Shown: positions 1-8,548 of the stretch, one piece after another
Numbering within the stretch: the first letter of the stretch is position 1
Layout: every line of letters starts with the position of its first letter
Source: an uncultured Rhodospirillaceae bacterium
GTDB taxonomy: Bacteria; Pseudomonadota; Alphaproteobacteria; Rhodospirillales; UBA2165
NCBI GenBank assembly: GCA_913041095.1
Contig: CAJWIB010000026.1
Coordinates: forward strand, 1 to 14,738
Direction of reading: 5' to 3'
Length of the DNA stretch: 14,738 nucleotides
Position numbers and translations under genes: made by a program
Notes under the pieces: model-generated
The model's input: only the letters and a program-made list of their open reading frames with translations
Database searches by the model: none
Told to the model about the DNA's origin: nothing

Positions 1-249
1 AAGCGTCAGAAAACCAAAAATAAATGCTACTGCCGCACCGGCAATAGCGCCGCCTAGTATCGCCAGCGTGGTACTTCCGGTGGTAACGCCAATGCCAAAG
101 GAGAAAATCGCGCCAACAATCATCATACCTTCGACGCCAAGATTGAGCACACCGGATTTCTCAACCACAATTTCACCGACGGTGGCAAACACCAGCGGTG
201 TCGAGGCGGTTATAATCGTTAATAATGCCGGAACTAACCATTCTGGCAT
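1..249 (-). CDS. ABC transporter inner-membrane permease, second subunit (BPD_transp_2, nucleoside/BMP type), partial at left edge
   Basis: Only the first 83 codons are in the window; the gene continues past base 1. The start is the ATG at 249-247, one base after the stop codon of the preceding permease (251-253), so the two are translationally linked. The protein begins MPEWLVPALLTIITASTPLV and then shows the typical segment GEIVVEKSGVLNLGVEGMM (about residues 26-44), which I recognise from the second permease (YufQ-like) of nucleoside/purine ABC importers of the BMP-binding-protein class. Two to three hydrophobic stretches are visible. It should pair with the neighbouring permease to form the membrane channel. 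The lipoprotein substrate-binding subunit normally found with such systems is not in the window and may lie further left. Substrate is inferred from the operon, not seen. Confidence 0.9.
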   Translation of the reverse strand, partial: MPEWLVPALLTIITASTPLVFATVGEIVVEKSGVLNLGVEGMMIVGAIFSFGIGVTTGSTTLAILGGAIAGAAVAFIFGFLTL

Positions 250-250
250 C

Positions 251-1369
251 TTACGCACCCTCCTCATCTATCGCCATTGGCGGTGTCGCTGCTGCCGGTG
301 CCACGAGAGCTGCAGCTTTACCAAAACGAATGCGATAACGCACCAGCACATCGCTTGCGAGCAGGAAAAACAGCAGCATACCCTGGAACACGCCAGTGAC
401 GGCATTAGGTAAATTCATTTCGATCTGTGCATTGTCGCCACCAAGATAAGTCAACGCCATTAATAAGCCGGCGAATAGGCAGCCAACGGGATGGAGACGG
501 CCCAAAAAAGCGACAATGATCGCAGTGAAGCCATAACCAGGCGAAATTACTGGGACTATTTGACCAATCGGACCAGAAACTTCAATCATACCGGCTAGTC
601 CTGCCGCGCCGCCACTGATCATCAGCGTTAGCCAAATAATGTGCTTTTCCTTAAAACCGGCAAAGCTTGCAGCCATTGGCGCCATACCGATAACCCGAAT
701 CTGAAAACCGATCATATGCCGCGTCATCACCACCCAGGCAACGGCAACACCGAATAAAGCAAAAATCCAACCAAGATGGAGGCGGGTTTCTTCGAGAATC
801 ATCGGTAGTATGGCGGCGTTATGAAATAACCTAGATTCCGGAAAATTGTGGCCTTCCGGGTCTTTCCATGGTCCATGAATAAGATAACTGAGCACCAGCA
901 AACCGACATAAGTCAGCATCAGACTAGTAAGAATTTCATTGGTGCCGTATCTGGTTTTGAGAAAGGCTGGGATTGCTGCCCAAACCATGCCACCCAATAT
1001 TCCGGCAATGACCATGACCGGCATCAAAAGCAGTGAGTCGACATTGAAGAACAACAAAGCAACACCGCCTCCGGCCAAGGCACCAATCGTCAGCTGACCT
1101 TCGGCGCCAATATTCCAAATATTGGCCTGAAAACCGAAAGACAGCCCAACCGCGATGAGAACCAATGGCGTTGCTTTAACGAACAATTCGGCGATGCCAT
1201 CTAGGGAATTTAACGGTGCAATGAAAAACGTTGTAATCGCCTTCAAAGGCTCAACTCCCAAAATAGTGAACATAATTATACCGGCAATGAAAGTTAGGAT
1301 AACCGCGAAGATCGGTGACCAATAAATCATTGAGCGGGAAATTTCGCCCCTGAGTTCGAGCCTAAGCAT
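251..1369 (-). CDS. ABC transporter inner-membrane permease, first subunit (BPD_transp_2, nucleoside/BMP type)
   Basis: Integral membrane permease with many hydrophobic segments along its length (for example AVILTFIAGIIMFTILGV near the N terminus). The segment ANIWNIGAEGQLTIGALAGG is the hallmark of the first permease (YufP-like) of BMP-type nucleoside importers, and GTNEILTSLMLTYV is another family segment. I choose the ATG at 1369 (372 residues, beginning MLRLELRGEISRS) over the ATG at 1396, because AAGGGGAG lies just upstream of it and the longer version would overlap the ATPase gene by 35 bases rather than 8. The TAG of the ATPase gene (1364-1362) lies just inside this gene's start. It forms the transport channel with the next permease and the upstream ATPase. 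Likely cargo is a purine base or nucleoside, inferred from its operon with xanthine dehydrogenase. Confidence 0.92.
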   Translation of the reverse strand: MLRLELRGEISRSMIYWSPIFAVILTFIAGIIMFTILGVEPLKAITTFFIAPLNSLDGIAELFVKATPLVLIAVGLSFGFQANIWNIGAEGQLTIGALAGGGVALLFFNVDSLLLMPVMVIAGILGGMVWAAIPAFLKTRYGTNEILTSLMLTYVGLLVLSYLIHGPWKDPEGHNFPESRLFHNAAILPMILEETRLHLGWIFALFGVAVAWVVMTRHMIGFQIRVIGMAPMAASFAGFKEKHIIWLTLMISGGAAGLAGMIEVSGPIGQIVPVISPGYGFTAIIVAFLGRLHPVGCLFAGLLMALTYLGGDNAQIEMNLPNAVTGVFQGMLLFFLLASDVLVRYRIRFGKAAALVAPAAATPPMAIDEEGA

Positions 1370-2903
1370 GAGCCGTCTCCCCTTCTTTAATATCATGAGA
1401 GAGGCCCGCCATCAGCAAGCCAATTTCTTCAACTGTACATTCTTCGGCTTGCCTCGACGCTGAAAGCTCCCCTTCGCAAATCACTGACATGCGGTCAGAG
1501 ACTTCGAACAATTCTTCTAGATCTTGGCTGATCACCAGAACGGCTGCGCCCTTAGCAGCCAAGTCCAAAAGCGATTGCCGAATAAATGCCGCGGAACCAG
1601 CATCAACACCCCAGGTTGGCTGAAGCGCGACAATAACGCCGGGGCTTTGCAATATTTCCCGGCCAAAGATGAACTTCTGTAAATTGCCGCCGGACAGACT
1701 GTTAGCAGCATGTTCTACACTTGGTGTTTTTACACTGAATTCCGAGACAACATTTTGGGCGTATTCCACCGATCCATTAATATTAATGAAACCTTTGGAC
1801 ATCAAATTCATTGTTTTGGAAGCTGACAAAAAAGCGTTTTCCCACAGCGACATTTCGGGCACAGCCCCATGGCCTAAACGTTCTTCCGGCACAAACCCTA
1901 AACCGGCGTCCCGCCTGATGCCCGGTCCGGATTTGCCAACCGGCACATTACCAATCACCACAGCATTTTGATCTTTGACCAGCATCTCACCGCTCAACAC
2001 CTCCATCAGTTCTTTTTGGCCGTTACCGGCAATGCCCGCAATACCGAGGATTTCGCCGGTACGCACTTCGAGGTTAATTTTTTTGAGGTCGACACCATGC
2101 TGATGACTGGAGGCGAGACTCAAATCACGCACTACCAAATGTGGCGCACCACGATCTGCTTTATCAGTTTTTTCCGGGCTGACGAGATTTGCACCCATCA
2201 TCATTTCGGCCATCGAACGGGGTGATTCTTTAGACGGAATGCAGTTGTCGACGACCTCGCCCATTCGCATAATTGTGGCAAAATGGCAAAGGTCTTTGAT
2301 CTCTTGTAATTTGTGAGAAATATAAAGGATCGAAACACCTTCGTCAGACAATCGCCTAAGTGTCTTAAATAACTCGTCGACTTCTTGCGGCGTTAAAACC
2401 GAAGTCGGCTCATCCATAATCAGCAGTTTCGGGTCTTGCAGCAGGCAGCGTACCACTTCGATGCGTTGGCGCTCACCGACCGAAAGTGTATGAACATAGC
2501 GTGTTGGGTCAAGCGGCAGGCCATATTGCTGTGAGACATCGTGAATACGCTGGGAAAGATCACCGGCAGCGAGTTCCGGCGAAATACCAATGGCAATATT
2601 TTCCTCCACCGTCATCGCATCGAACAGCGAGAAATGCTGGAAGACCATACCAATACCGAGTTTGCGGGCTACGTTGGGATTGGCAACAACCATCTCCTGA
2701 CCCTCCCATTTTAGGATGCCAGAATCTGCCTTTTGCACACCATAAATAAACTTGACCAGGGTCGATTTACCGGCGCCGTTTTCGCCTAACAATGCATGGA
2801 TTTCGCCCGGCATAATTTTCATGCTGACGTTGTTATTGGCGATTACCCCAGGATAGGTTTTGGTAATCCCCTCGAGTTCTAATCGCGGTGTTTGTTCTGT
2901 CAT
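1362..2903 (-). CDS. ABC transporter ATP-binding protein with two fused ATPase domains (nucleoside/BMP type)
   Basis: A 513-residue protein with two ATPase domains in tandem, the usual build of sugar and nucleoside importers (RbsA/YufO type). Domain 1 is complete: Walker A GENGAGKST (about 40-48), Q-loop Gln near 89, signature LSVGERQR (140-147), Walker B LLIMDEPTS (160-168) and the switch His near 197 in ISHKLQE. Domain 2 has degenerate motifs, as is normal for this family: GIAGNGQKE (290-298) in place of Walker A, LSGGNLQK (403-410), and VALQPTWGVD (about 425-434) where the usual Asp-Glu of Walker B is replaced. The start at 2903 forms an ATGA overlap with the xdhB stop codon, which I prefer over an in-frame ATG at 3035 that would run 136 bases into xdhB. 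AGGAG lies 11 bases upstream. It energises the two permeases downstream. Being joined to xdhB by a 4-base overlap ties the transporter to purine use. Confidence 0.94.
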   Translation of the reverse strand: MTEQTPRLELEGITKTYPGVIANNNVSMKIMPGEIHALLGENGAGKSTLVKFIYGVQKADSGILKWEGQEMVVANPNVARKLGIGMVFQHFSLFDAMTVEENIAIGISPELAAGDLSQRIHDVSQQYGLPLDPTRYVHTLSVGERQRIEVVRCLLQDPKLLIMDEPTSVLTPQEVDELFKTLRRLSDEGVSILYISHKLQEIKDLCHFATIMRMGEVVDNCIPSKESPRSMAEMMMGANLVSPEKTDKADRGAPHLVVRDLSLASSHQHGVDLKKINLEVRTGEILGIAGIAGNGQKELMEVLSGEMLVKDQNAVVIGNVPVGKSGPGIRRDAGLGFVPEERLGHGAVPEMSLWENAFLSASKTMNLMSKGFININGSVEYAQNVVSEFSVKTPSVEHAANSLSGGNLQKFIFGREILQSPGVIVALQPTWGVDAGSAAFIRQSLLDLAAKGAAVLVISQDLEELFEVSDRMSVICEGELSASRQAEECTVEEIGLLMAGLSHDIKEGETAHA

Positions 2904-5224
2904 GTTGCCCCCAACTCCTGAGCCCTGATTTCCGTTACCGCTTTTAATATCGCTTCCGGTGTTGCCGGAGTATTGAGATTTGGCATCTTTGAGCCGTCGC
3001 CCAAGCGTTTCACTGCATCCCGGATTGCCAGCCAAACTGAGATCGCCAGCATCAATGGCGGCTCACCAATCGCTTTTGACCGGTAAATCGTTGGCATTCG
3101 ATTTGGCGCATCCTCCAGGATGTGAATATTAAACTCAGGCGGGATATCCCGGCTACCAGGGATTTTGTAAGTAGATGGCCCGTGAGTCAAAAGTTGACCT
3201 TTATCATTCCAGACCAATTCTTCCGATGTCAGCCACCCCATACCTTGAATAAACGCGCCTTCAATCTGGCCGTAATCGACGCGCGGGTTTAAAGATTTTC
3301 CACAATCCTGCAGAATATCTGTCCGCAGCGTCCTTGATTCACCGGTCAGCGTATCGATCACAACTTCCGAAATCGCAACGCCATAACTAAAGTAATAAAA
3401 CGGTGAGCCGGTACAGGTGATCGGGTCCCAAGTTAAATCCGGGGTTTGATAATATCCGGTAGCAGACAACGATTCCCGAGCTTCCCAGGTTTTTTGCGCA
3501 AGCTCGGCAAAGGCAATACTTTCATTGCCACCATAAATGCGATTTTGACGAAACTCGATCTCGTCTTCCGAAATATCAAAATGCTGAGCAGCGATACCGG
3601 CCATGCGTTTTTTGATTTTATTTGCCGCATCGAAGGCCGCCATGCCATTGAGGTCCGAGCCTGCGGAAGCGGCTGTTGCCGAGGTGTTTGGGACTTTGTC
3701 GGTTCGCGTTGACGAAATTTTTATCTTGTCGATATCGATCTGAAAGACCGTCGCAACGACTTGGGCGACTTTGGTGAACAGACCTTGACCCATCTCGGTG
3801 CCACCGTGGTTCAAATGAACGGAGCCATCGGTGTAGACATGCACCAATGCACCCGCCTGATTAAGCGCCGGCATATTAAACGAGATACCAAATTTGATCG
3901 GCATTATGGCTATGCCTTTTTTCAAGGTTTGGTTTTCTGCGTTGAACTTCTCGATTGCTTTTTTACGGCCTTCGTAATCGATCTCTCGAGTGAGGCGATC
4001 AACCATTTCCTCAATAATATTGTCGTTGACGATCTGGCCATAGGGTGTCTGATTGCGGTCGTCCTGACCGTAATAATTAACTTTGCGAATGTCATCCAAG
4101 TTCTGGCCAAGGTGATGCGCAATATGCTCGAGGATGATTTCGATGACGATCATACCTTGGGGGCCGCCAAAGCCGCGGAAGGCCGTATTTGACACCGTAT
4201 TGGTTTTGCACGGATAGCCGCGGAAACGAGCGTTTGGCAGATAATAGCAATTATCGCCATGGCACAGCGAACGTGCCATCACACCGGAGCTTAAATCGGC
4301 GACATTGCCCGACCGCATTGCCATTTCGATATCAACGCCTTCAATCCGGCCGTCATCGTCAAAACCGACATCATATTTAAATTCAAAATCATGACGTTTA
4401 CCGGTAACGATCATATCTTCATCCCGGCGCAAGCGAAGTTTGGCGGGCTGGCCGGTTTTAGCAGCCATCAATGCCGCCATTGCGGCAATAATTGTCGGCT
4501 GGCTCTCCTTACCACCAAAAGCGCCACCCATGCGGCGGATTTCAACCGTCACCGCATTTCTCGGAACGCCTAGTACATGGGCAACACCGTGCTGCGCTTC
4601 GGTCGGATGCTGGGTCGAGCTGTAAACCGTCATATCCTGATCTTCACCGGGTATGGCTAAAGCAATATTGGTCTCAAGATAAAAATGATCCTGACCGCCA
4701 CAAGCGATCTCACCCTGCAAACGATTTGCCGCATTTTCGAGCGCCACGTCCGGATCACCTTTGGTTACCGAGGGTGGTGTATAGGTGAACTGCTCTTTCG
4801 CCATGGCATCCTGGATATCAAGCACGGGTGTTAACTCTTCATACTCAACGTTAACCAGCTTGGCGGCACTGAAAGCTTGGTCATAGGTCTCCGCCGCGAC
4901 AAGGGCGACCGGGTGACCGGCATATTCAGCGACCCCATCGGCGATAGCCGGCTCACCCTCAAAGATCGGCGCAATATCGTTATGGCCGATGATATCTTTC
5001 GCCGTCAACACAGCGGCCACACCTGTCTGCGCCAGCGCCGTTTTGCCATCGATGGAATTAATCCTGGCATGCGCGTGAGGCGAGGTAACCAGCACGATCT
5101 CCAATGTGCCTGGTAGGCTCGGCATGTCATCGATATAGATTGCCTTACCGGTGACATGCTTAACCGCACTGTCGTGCTGAATTTTGTCGTGGGCGGCGCC
5201 GACAATATTTTGCGAACCGTCCAT
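2900..5224 (-). CDS. xdhB: Xanthine dehydrogenase, molybdopterin-binding large subunit
   Basis: Carries the molybdenum active site that hydroxylates hypoxanthine and xanthine to urate. About 774 residues, normal length for the separate large subunit of bacterial two-subunit enzymes. The N-terminal hammerhead domain is followed by family motifs (numbered from the GTG at 5227): GQDHFYLE (178-185), GGAFGGKES (about 234-242), FRGFGGPQG (350-358, containing the substrate-binding Arg), and GEPPL near the C terminus, whose Glu at about 722 is the catalytic base known from Rhodobacter capsulatus XdhB. Two start codons sit side by side: GTG at 5227 (4-base overlap with the xdhA stop) and ATG at 5224 (TGATG, 1-base overlap); I chose the ATG but cannot separate them. 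The accessory XdhC, needed in many bacteria to insert the cofactor, is not in the window. Confidence 0.96.
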   Translation of the reverse strand: MDGSQNIVGAAHDKIQHDSAVKHVTGKAIYIDDMPSLPGTLEIVLVTSPHAHARINSIDGKTALAQTGVAAVLTAKDIIGHNDIAPIFEGEPAIADGVAEYAGHPVALVAAETYDQAFSAAKLVNVEYEELTPVLDIQDAMAKEQFTYTPPSVTKGDPDVALENAANRLQGEIACGGQDHFYLETNIALAIPGEDQDMTVYSSTQHPTEAQHGVAHVLGVPRNAVTVEIRRMGGAFGGKESQPTIIAAMAALMAAKTGQPAKLRLRRDEDMIVTGKRHDFEFKYDVGFDDDGRIEGVDIEMAMRSGNVADLSSGVMARSLCHGDNCYYLPNARFRGYPCKTNTVSNTAFRGFGGPQGMIVIEIILEHIAHHLGQNLDDIRKVNYYGQDDRNQTPYGQIVNDNIIEEMVDRLTREIDYEGRKKAIEKFNAENQTLKKGIAIMPIKFGISFNMPALNQAGALVHVYTDGSVHLNHGGTEMGQGLFTKVAQVVATVFQIDIDKIKISSTRTDKVPNTSATAASAGSDLNGMAAFDAANKIKKRMAGIAAQHFDISEDEIEFRQNRIYGGNESIAFAELAQKTWEARESLSATGYYQTPDLTWDPITCTGSPFYYFSYGVAISEVVIDTLTGESRTLRTDILQDCGKSLNPRVDYGQIEGAFIQGMGWLTSEELVWNDKGQLLTHGPSTYKIPGSRDIPPEFNIHILEDAPNRMPTIYRSKAIGEPPLMLAISVWLAIRDAVKRLGDGSKMPNLNTPATPEAILKAVTEIRAQELGAT

Positions 5225-6630
5225 CACACTGCCACCACTTCAAGCGCTTCATCGGCACCGGATAAATCCTGATACAATCGCTGGAATAAATTACCGGCGA
5301 CCTGGAAACGGTATTCTTTGCTCGCCCGGTGATCACTGATCGGTTGATAGTCTTCTTGAATGAAGTCGAGCATAGTCATGGCGGTGGCTAAATCCCAAGC
5401 ATTACCAATCAGTGCAGTTTCGCAAGCCACACCACGTTTTGGTATCGCCGCCATACCACCATACGCAATGCGCGCATCCAAGACGGTATTGTCCTCTAGC
5501 TCTATACGATAGGCGCCGACCACCGCAGAAATATCCTGGTCATAGCGTTTGGAGATTTTATAGGCCCGGAACTCTTGGGCATTGCTCAATTTTGGCAGGC
5601 GGATGGCTTTGATAAACTCACCTGCTTTAAGATCGGTTTTGCGGTAATCCAGAAAGAATTCTTCAATCGGCAGTTCCCGCTCGCCTGCCTGAGAATACAA
5701 AACGAGGGTCGCATCCAGGGCGATCAGGCAGGGTGGTGTGTCCCCAATCGGTGAGGCATTACCGATATTGCCGCCAATCGTCCCAACATTGCGGATTTGC
5801 ACGGAGCCAATCCGTGTTATCAAAGTCGCAAAAGAAGGATAGAGCCGCTCAATAAAAGGCAAGGCGTCCGAATAAGTAACCGCTGCCCCAAAGGTAATAT
5901 CGGTATTGGTTTCGTTAATTTCTAAAAGCTCGGCAACGCGGCTCGTTTGGATGATGGTTGATAAAACCTCACGCTCTTTGCTCACCAAAATACCGAGATC
6001 AGTGCCGCCTCCTAATAGATTAGCATCAGGATTGGCGGTAAAAACTTCCGCCATTTCTGTAATTGATTTAGGTGTATGGAAAGATTGATTACCCTCTTGA
6101 TAGCTGTCATTCGCTTTGAGCGTTTCTAATGCCAAACCATCCGGTGCAGCGACACACGCCTCTCTTGCGGCTTCAACAATTGGCCGGTAGCCAGTACAGC
6201 GGCAGAGATTACCTGCCAGCGTATTGTGGATTTCGCCTTCCGTAACCTCCGCTTCACTTTGACGCAGGGCAAAAAGTGACATGATAATACCGGGCGTACA
6301 AAACCCGCACTGGGTGCCATCGGTCTTGACCATAGCATCCTGCACCGGGTCAAGCAGATCATCGCTCGTGGCCACACCTTCGACGGTAAAAACATGCTTG
6401 CCGTCCAATTGCGGCAACATCAATAGACAGGCATTAACCGCTTTATAGCTCGGTTTTCCGTCACCAGTTTCAGCCAGCACTATGGTGCAGGCACCACAAT
6501 CACCTTCGGCGCAGCCTTCTTTGGTGCCTGTCAACTCGGCCTGTTCACGCAGGTAATCCAACACGGTCAAGGTTGGCGAGACTCCAGATACCTCGCGCAT
6601 TTCGCCATTTAATGTGAACTGGAGTGCCAT
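5224..6630 (-). CDS. xdhA: Xanthine dehydrogenase, small subunit (two [2Fe-2S] clusters and FAD)
   Basis: Electron-transfer subunit of xanthine dehydrogenase, 468 residues. The N-terminal ferredoxin-like domain has Cys40, Cys45, Cys48 and Cys68 (in KEGCAEGDCGACTIVL and VNACLL); the second cluster domain has Cys108, Cys111, Cys143 and Cys145 (in CGFCTPG and NLCRCTGYRP). All eight ligands are present. The FAD domain follows, with LLGGGTDLGILVS (about 204-216) and TIGGNIGNASPIGD (about 283-296), then the CO_deh_flav C-terminal domain. It passes electrons from the molybdenum site of XdhB through iron-sulphur clusters to FAD and NAD+. The ATG at 6630 follows GGGATTTA. An 81-base gap separates it from puuD; in it the near-palindrome CTTAAGTTAAG (6672-6682) is visible, so a secondary promoter here is possible but not shown. 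Confidence 0.96.
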   Translation of the reverse strand: MALQFTLNGEMREVSGVSPTLTVLDYLREQAELTGTKEGCAEGDCGACTIVLAETGDGKPSYKAVNACLLMLPQLDGKHVFTVEGVATSDDLLDPVQDAMVKTDGTQCGFCTPGIIMSLFALRQSEAEVTEGEIHNTLAGNLCRCTGYRPIVEAAREACVAAPDGLALETLKANDSYQEGNQSFHTPKSITEMAEVFTANPDANLLGGGTDLGILVSKEREVLSTIIQTSRVAELLEINETNTDITFGAAVTYSDALPFIERLYPSFATLITRIGSVQIRNVGTIGGNIGNASPIGDTPPCLIALDATLVLYSQAGERELPIEEFFLDYRKTDLKAGEFIKAIRLPKLSNAQEFRAYKISKRYDQDISAVVGAYRIELEDNTVLDARIAYGGMAAIPKRGVACETALIGNAWDLATAMTMLDFIQEDYQPISDHRASKEYRFQVAGNLFQRLYQDLSGADEALEVVAV

Positions 6631-6711
6631 TAAATCCCAAATCCCTGCCTATTATTGCGCACTTTTTGACGCTTAAGTTAAGTATTGCCTCTTTTGTTTA
6701 ACGAGTCCCAT

Positions 6712-7917
6712 TTAATCTTCTTCGACCAGCATACCGCGCCTAATCCAATCACCAATGCCCTGCCGCTCTTTTTTGGTCATTTTGGTCTTATTGCCGAGCG
6801 GCATCGCATTGGTCAGCACTGTCTGCTTGAGTATTTTGGCGCTGTATTTTTTAATTTCTGCAATAGTTTCAAGCTTCACGCCGCCGGGCGCTTCCTCAAT
6901 ATCCTCATCTGTGGTCTTGGCAGCATGGCAGGAGACACAACGGGTCTGCACAATCGCCAGCACATCATTGGATTCAAGCTGGTCATCCTCAGCCACTTTA
7001 ACGTCTTCACGGTAACTAATAAATACGATCAGAATTACCATGAACAGGGATGCTGCAGGCCATTGCCATTTTAACCGGTTACCACTGCCACCAGCATTTT
7101 TCGCATTGTAGTAATCGCGGATGATGCCGCCGATAATGATCACCAGCGCCACCACCAGCCAGGAATGCTTGTTTGAGAAAATCATCGGAAAGTGTGAGCT
7201 GATCATCATCAACAATACCGGCAAGGTCAGATAATTGTTATGGGTCGAGCGCTGTTTAGCATCGTCGCCCAAATAGGCGGCCGGTTCCCGACCCGCAACC
7301 AGGTCGGCGACGACAACTTTTTGATTGGGAATGATGACGAAAAATACGTTTGCCACCATGATCGTACCCACCATTGCGCCGACATGAACAAAGGCCCCAC
7401 GTCCGCTATAGACATTGGTAAAGCCATAAGCCGCCAGCAAGAACATGATGAATATAAGTGTGCTTAGCGCAACGACATTTTTACCTATAGGTGATTTGCA
7501 AAGCTGATCATAGATCACCCAACCAGCGATAAAGGCTCCGATACTAATCCCGATCGCCTGCCATTGAGTGAGGTCCATTACTTCTTTGTCGATCAGGAAA
7601 CTTTCTGCTCCCCAATAATAAATGATGATCATCAACGAAAAGCCGGATATCCAGGTAAAATAGGCTTCCCACTTAAACCAATGCAGCTCCTCAGGCATGG
7701 TGTCCGGAGCAACCGTATATTTCTGCATAAAATAAAAGCCGCCACCATGGACGTTCCAAGAAGCACCCTTAACACCCATTGGCAACGTATCGCTGTTACG
7801 CAGACTCAAATCCAAAAAAATGAAGTAAAAGGATGATCCAATCCAAGCGATACCGGCGATAAGATGCAACCACCGAAACACGAGTTCTAGCCAGTCAGCA
7901 TATGCGATATCGATCAT
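6712..7917 (-). CDS. puuD: Membrane-bound urate oxidase PuuD with C-terminal cytochrome c domain
   Basis: Oxidises urate to 5-hydroxyisourate in the inner membrane. The 401-residue protein starts MIDIAYADWLELVFRWLHLI and has about eight hydrophobic segments typical of the urate hydroxylase membrane domain, including WIGSSFYFIFLDLSL near residues 25-40. After the last membrane segment (MVILIVFISY) comes a small cytochrome c domain with the haem motif CVSCH (Cys327, Cys330, His331) and a likely axial Met near 372 in NAMPLGN. Family knowledge: PuuD replaces soluble uricase and sends electrons to the respiratory chain rather than making hydrogen peroxide. The ATG at 7917 follows AAAGGTAAC. It lies 24 bases after uraH, whose product acts on the PuuD product. 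The gene looks intact. Confidence 0.95.
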   Translation of the reverse strand: MIDIAYADWLELVFRWLHLIAGIAWIGSSFYFIFLDLSLRNSDTLPMGVKGASWNVHGGGFYFMQKYTVAPDTMPEELHWFKWEAYFTWISGFSLMIIIYYWGAESFLIDKEVMDLTQWQAIGISIGAFIAGWVIYDQLCKSPIGKNVVALSTLIFIMFLLAAYGFTNVYSGRGAFVHVGAMVGTIMVANVFFVIIPNQKVVVADLVAGREPAAYLGDDAKQRSTHNNYLTLPVLLMMISSHFPMIFSNKHSWLVVALVIIIGGIIRDYYNAKNAGGSGNRLKWQWPAASLFMVILIVFISYREDVKVAEDDQLESNDVLAIVQTRCVSCHAAKTTDEDIEEAPGGVKLETIAEIKKYSAKILKQTVLTNAMPLGNKTKMTKKERQGIGDWIRRGMLVEED

Positions 7918-7941
7918 GAAGAAAGTTACCTTTTGTTTCGA

Positions 7942-8295
7942 CTAGGAGCCGCGATAGGTGGAATAAGAATAGGGTGATACCAAAAGCGGCACATGATAAT
8001 GATCTGCCGGCGATGCTATACCGAATCTAACCGGCACAACATCCAAAAACGCCGGCGACGACAGATCAATGCCTTTGCCTCGATAATAGTCACCAATATG
8101 AAACCGCAGTTCATAAACGCCGACGGCAAAGTCACTCTCTAACAGTATTGGATTGTCACACCGGCCATCATTATTGGTCGTGGCTTCAACTACATGCTCA
8201 CCATCAGAACCGGAAATTCGGTACAATTCGATGCGCACACCAGCTGCCGGGCAACCATGTGCCGAATCCAGGACATGTGTGGTTAAATAACCCAT
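7942..8295 (-). CDS. uraH: 5-hydroxyisourate hydrolase (transthyretin-like)
   Basis: Hydrolyses 5-hydroxyisourate to OHCU. The 117-residue protein has the family's conserved features: LTTHVLDSAHGCPA at the start with catalytic His7, an Arg at 45 in NDGRCDNP, DHYHVPLLVSPYSYSTY with His101, and the C-terminal tetrapeptide YRGS that marks the enzyme rather than animal transthyretin. I chose the ATG at 8295 because the protein pattern begins there; it is preceded by GGAGG about 11 bases upstream. An in-frame TTG at 8313 would sit across that ribosome binding site. It is the first gene of the leftward operon, facing the regulator gene across a 300-base A/T-rich region. Confidence 0.95.
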   Translation of the reverse strand: MGYLTTHVLDSAHGCPAAGVRIELYRISGSDGEHVVEATTNNDGRCDNPILLESDFAVGVYELRFHIGDYYRGKGIDLSSPAFLDVVPVRFGIASPADHYHVPLLVSPYSYSTYRGS

Positions 8296-8317
8296 GTTCG
8301 TAAAAACCTCCAATATA

Positions 8318-8327
8318 TTGTATCCAT
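8318..8327. promoter_or_regulatory. Candidate GntR operator near uraH
   Basis: TTGTATCCAT matches 8 of 10 bases of the palindrome TTGTATACAA, a pattern known for some FadR/FCD-type GntR regulators. A better copy lies near the regulator gene at 8549-8558, and a weaker relative, TTGTTGTCAA, at 8341-8350. Binding by the adjacent GntR protein is inference. Confidence 0.35.
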
Positions 8328-8350
8328 TTTAGTATTATTATTGTTGTCAA
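8322..8350 (-). promoter_or_regulatory. Candidate uraH operon promoter
   Basis: On the minus strand a perfect -35 hexamer TTGACA lies at 8350-8345. The position 17 bases downstream (8327-8322) reads ATGGAT, a poor -10 match, so recognition of this promoter may depend on more than the hexamers. Its placement, 27 bases before the uraH ATG at the nearest edge, is plausible. The -35 lies inside the inverted repeat TATTG-N4-CAATA and the presumed -10 overlaps the operator-like TTGTATCCAT, which would suit repression. Confidence 0.35.
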
Positions 8351-8367
8351 TATAGAAAACATCGTAC

Positions 8368-8389
8368 TGCATATCCCAACTGGGATGCA
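8368..8389. repeat. Imperfect palindrome in the divergent control region
   Basis: ATCCCA-AC-TGGGAT (8373-8386) is a perfect inverted repeat with a 2-base centre. It extends to TGCAT...TGCA if two extra bases are allowed in the left arm. A third ATCCCA copy is at 8451-8456. It may be a protein binding site; as it sits upstream of the uraH -35 it could serve an activator. No known factor is assigned. Confidence 0.4.
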
Positions 8390-8517
8390 AGAATTATTTG
8401 TTTAGTTTTGCTATTTTTCTGGGCTTTTTTGCAGATAATTATTAATCAGAATCCCATCGAATTTAAATGATAAATTTCTTTACATCTCTCTATCATACTG
8501 CCTAATTGACCTTTTTA

Positions 8518-8546
8518 TTGATTTTTCTGTATCTATTTAATATTAT
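8518..8546 (+). promoter_or_regulatory. Candidate promoter of the GntR/puuE operon
   Basis: TTGATT (8518-8523) and TATTAT (8541-8546) are separated by 17 bases and resemble sigma-70 hexamers. Transcription would start near 8553, within the GTATAC palindrome, and give a leader of about 40 bases. An alternative pair, TTGACC (8506-8511) with TATCTA (8530-8535), has an 18-base spacer. Confidence 0.4.
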
Positions 8547-8548
8547 TT

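Noticed and set aside
3761..4192. A 143-codon plus-strand open frame
   Set aside because: It lies wholly antisense inside xdhB, whose protein is clearly conserved across this region; no ribosome binding site or family motif.
8296..8313. Extended uraH start at the TTG at 8313
   Set aside because: It would run through the GGAGG ribosome binding site, and the protein pattern begins at the ATG at 8295.
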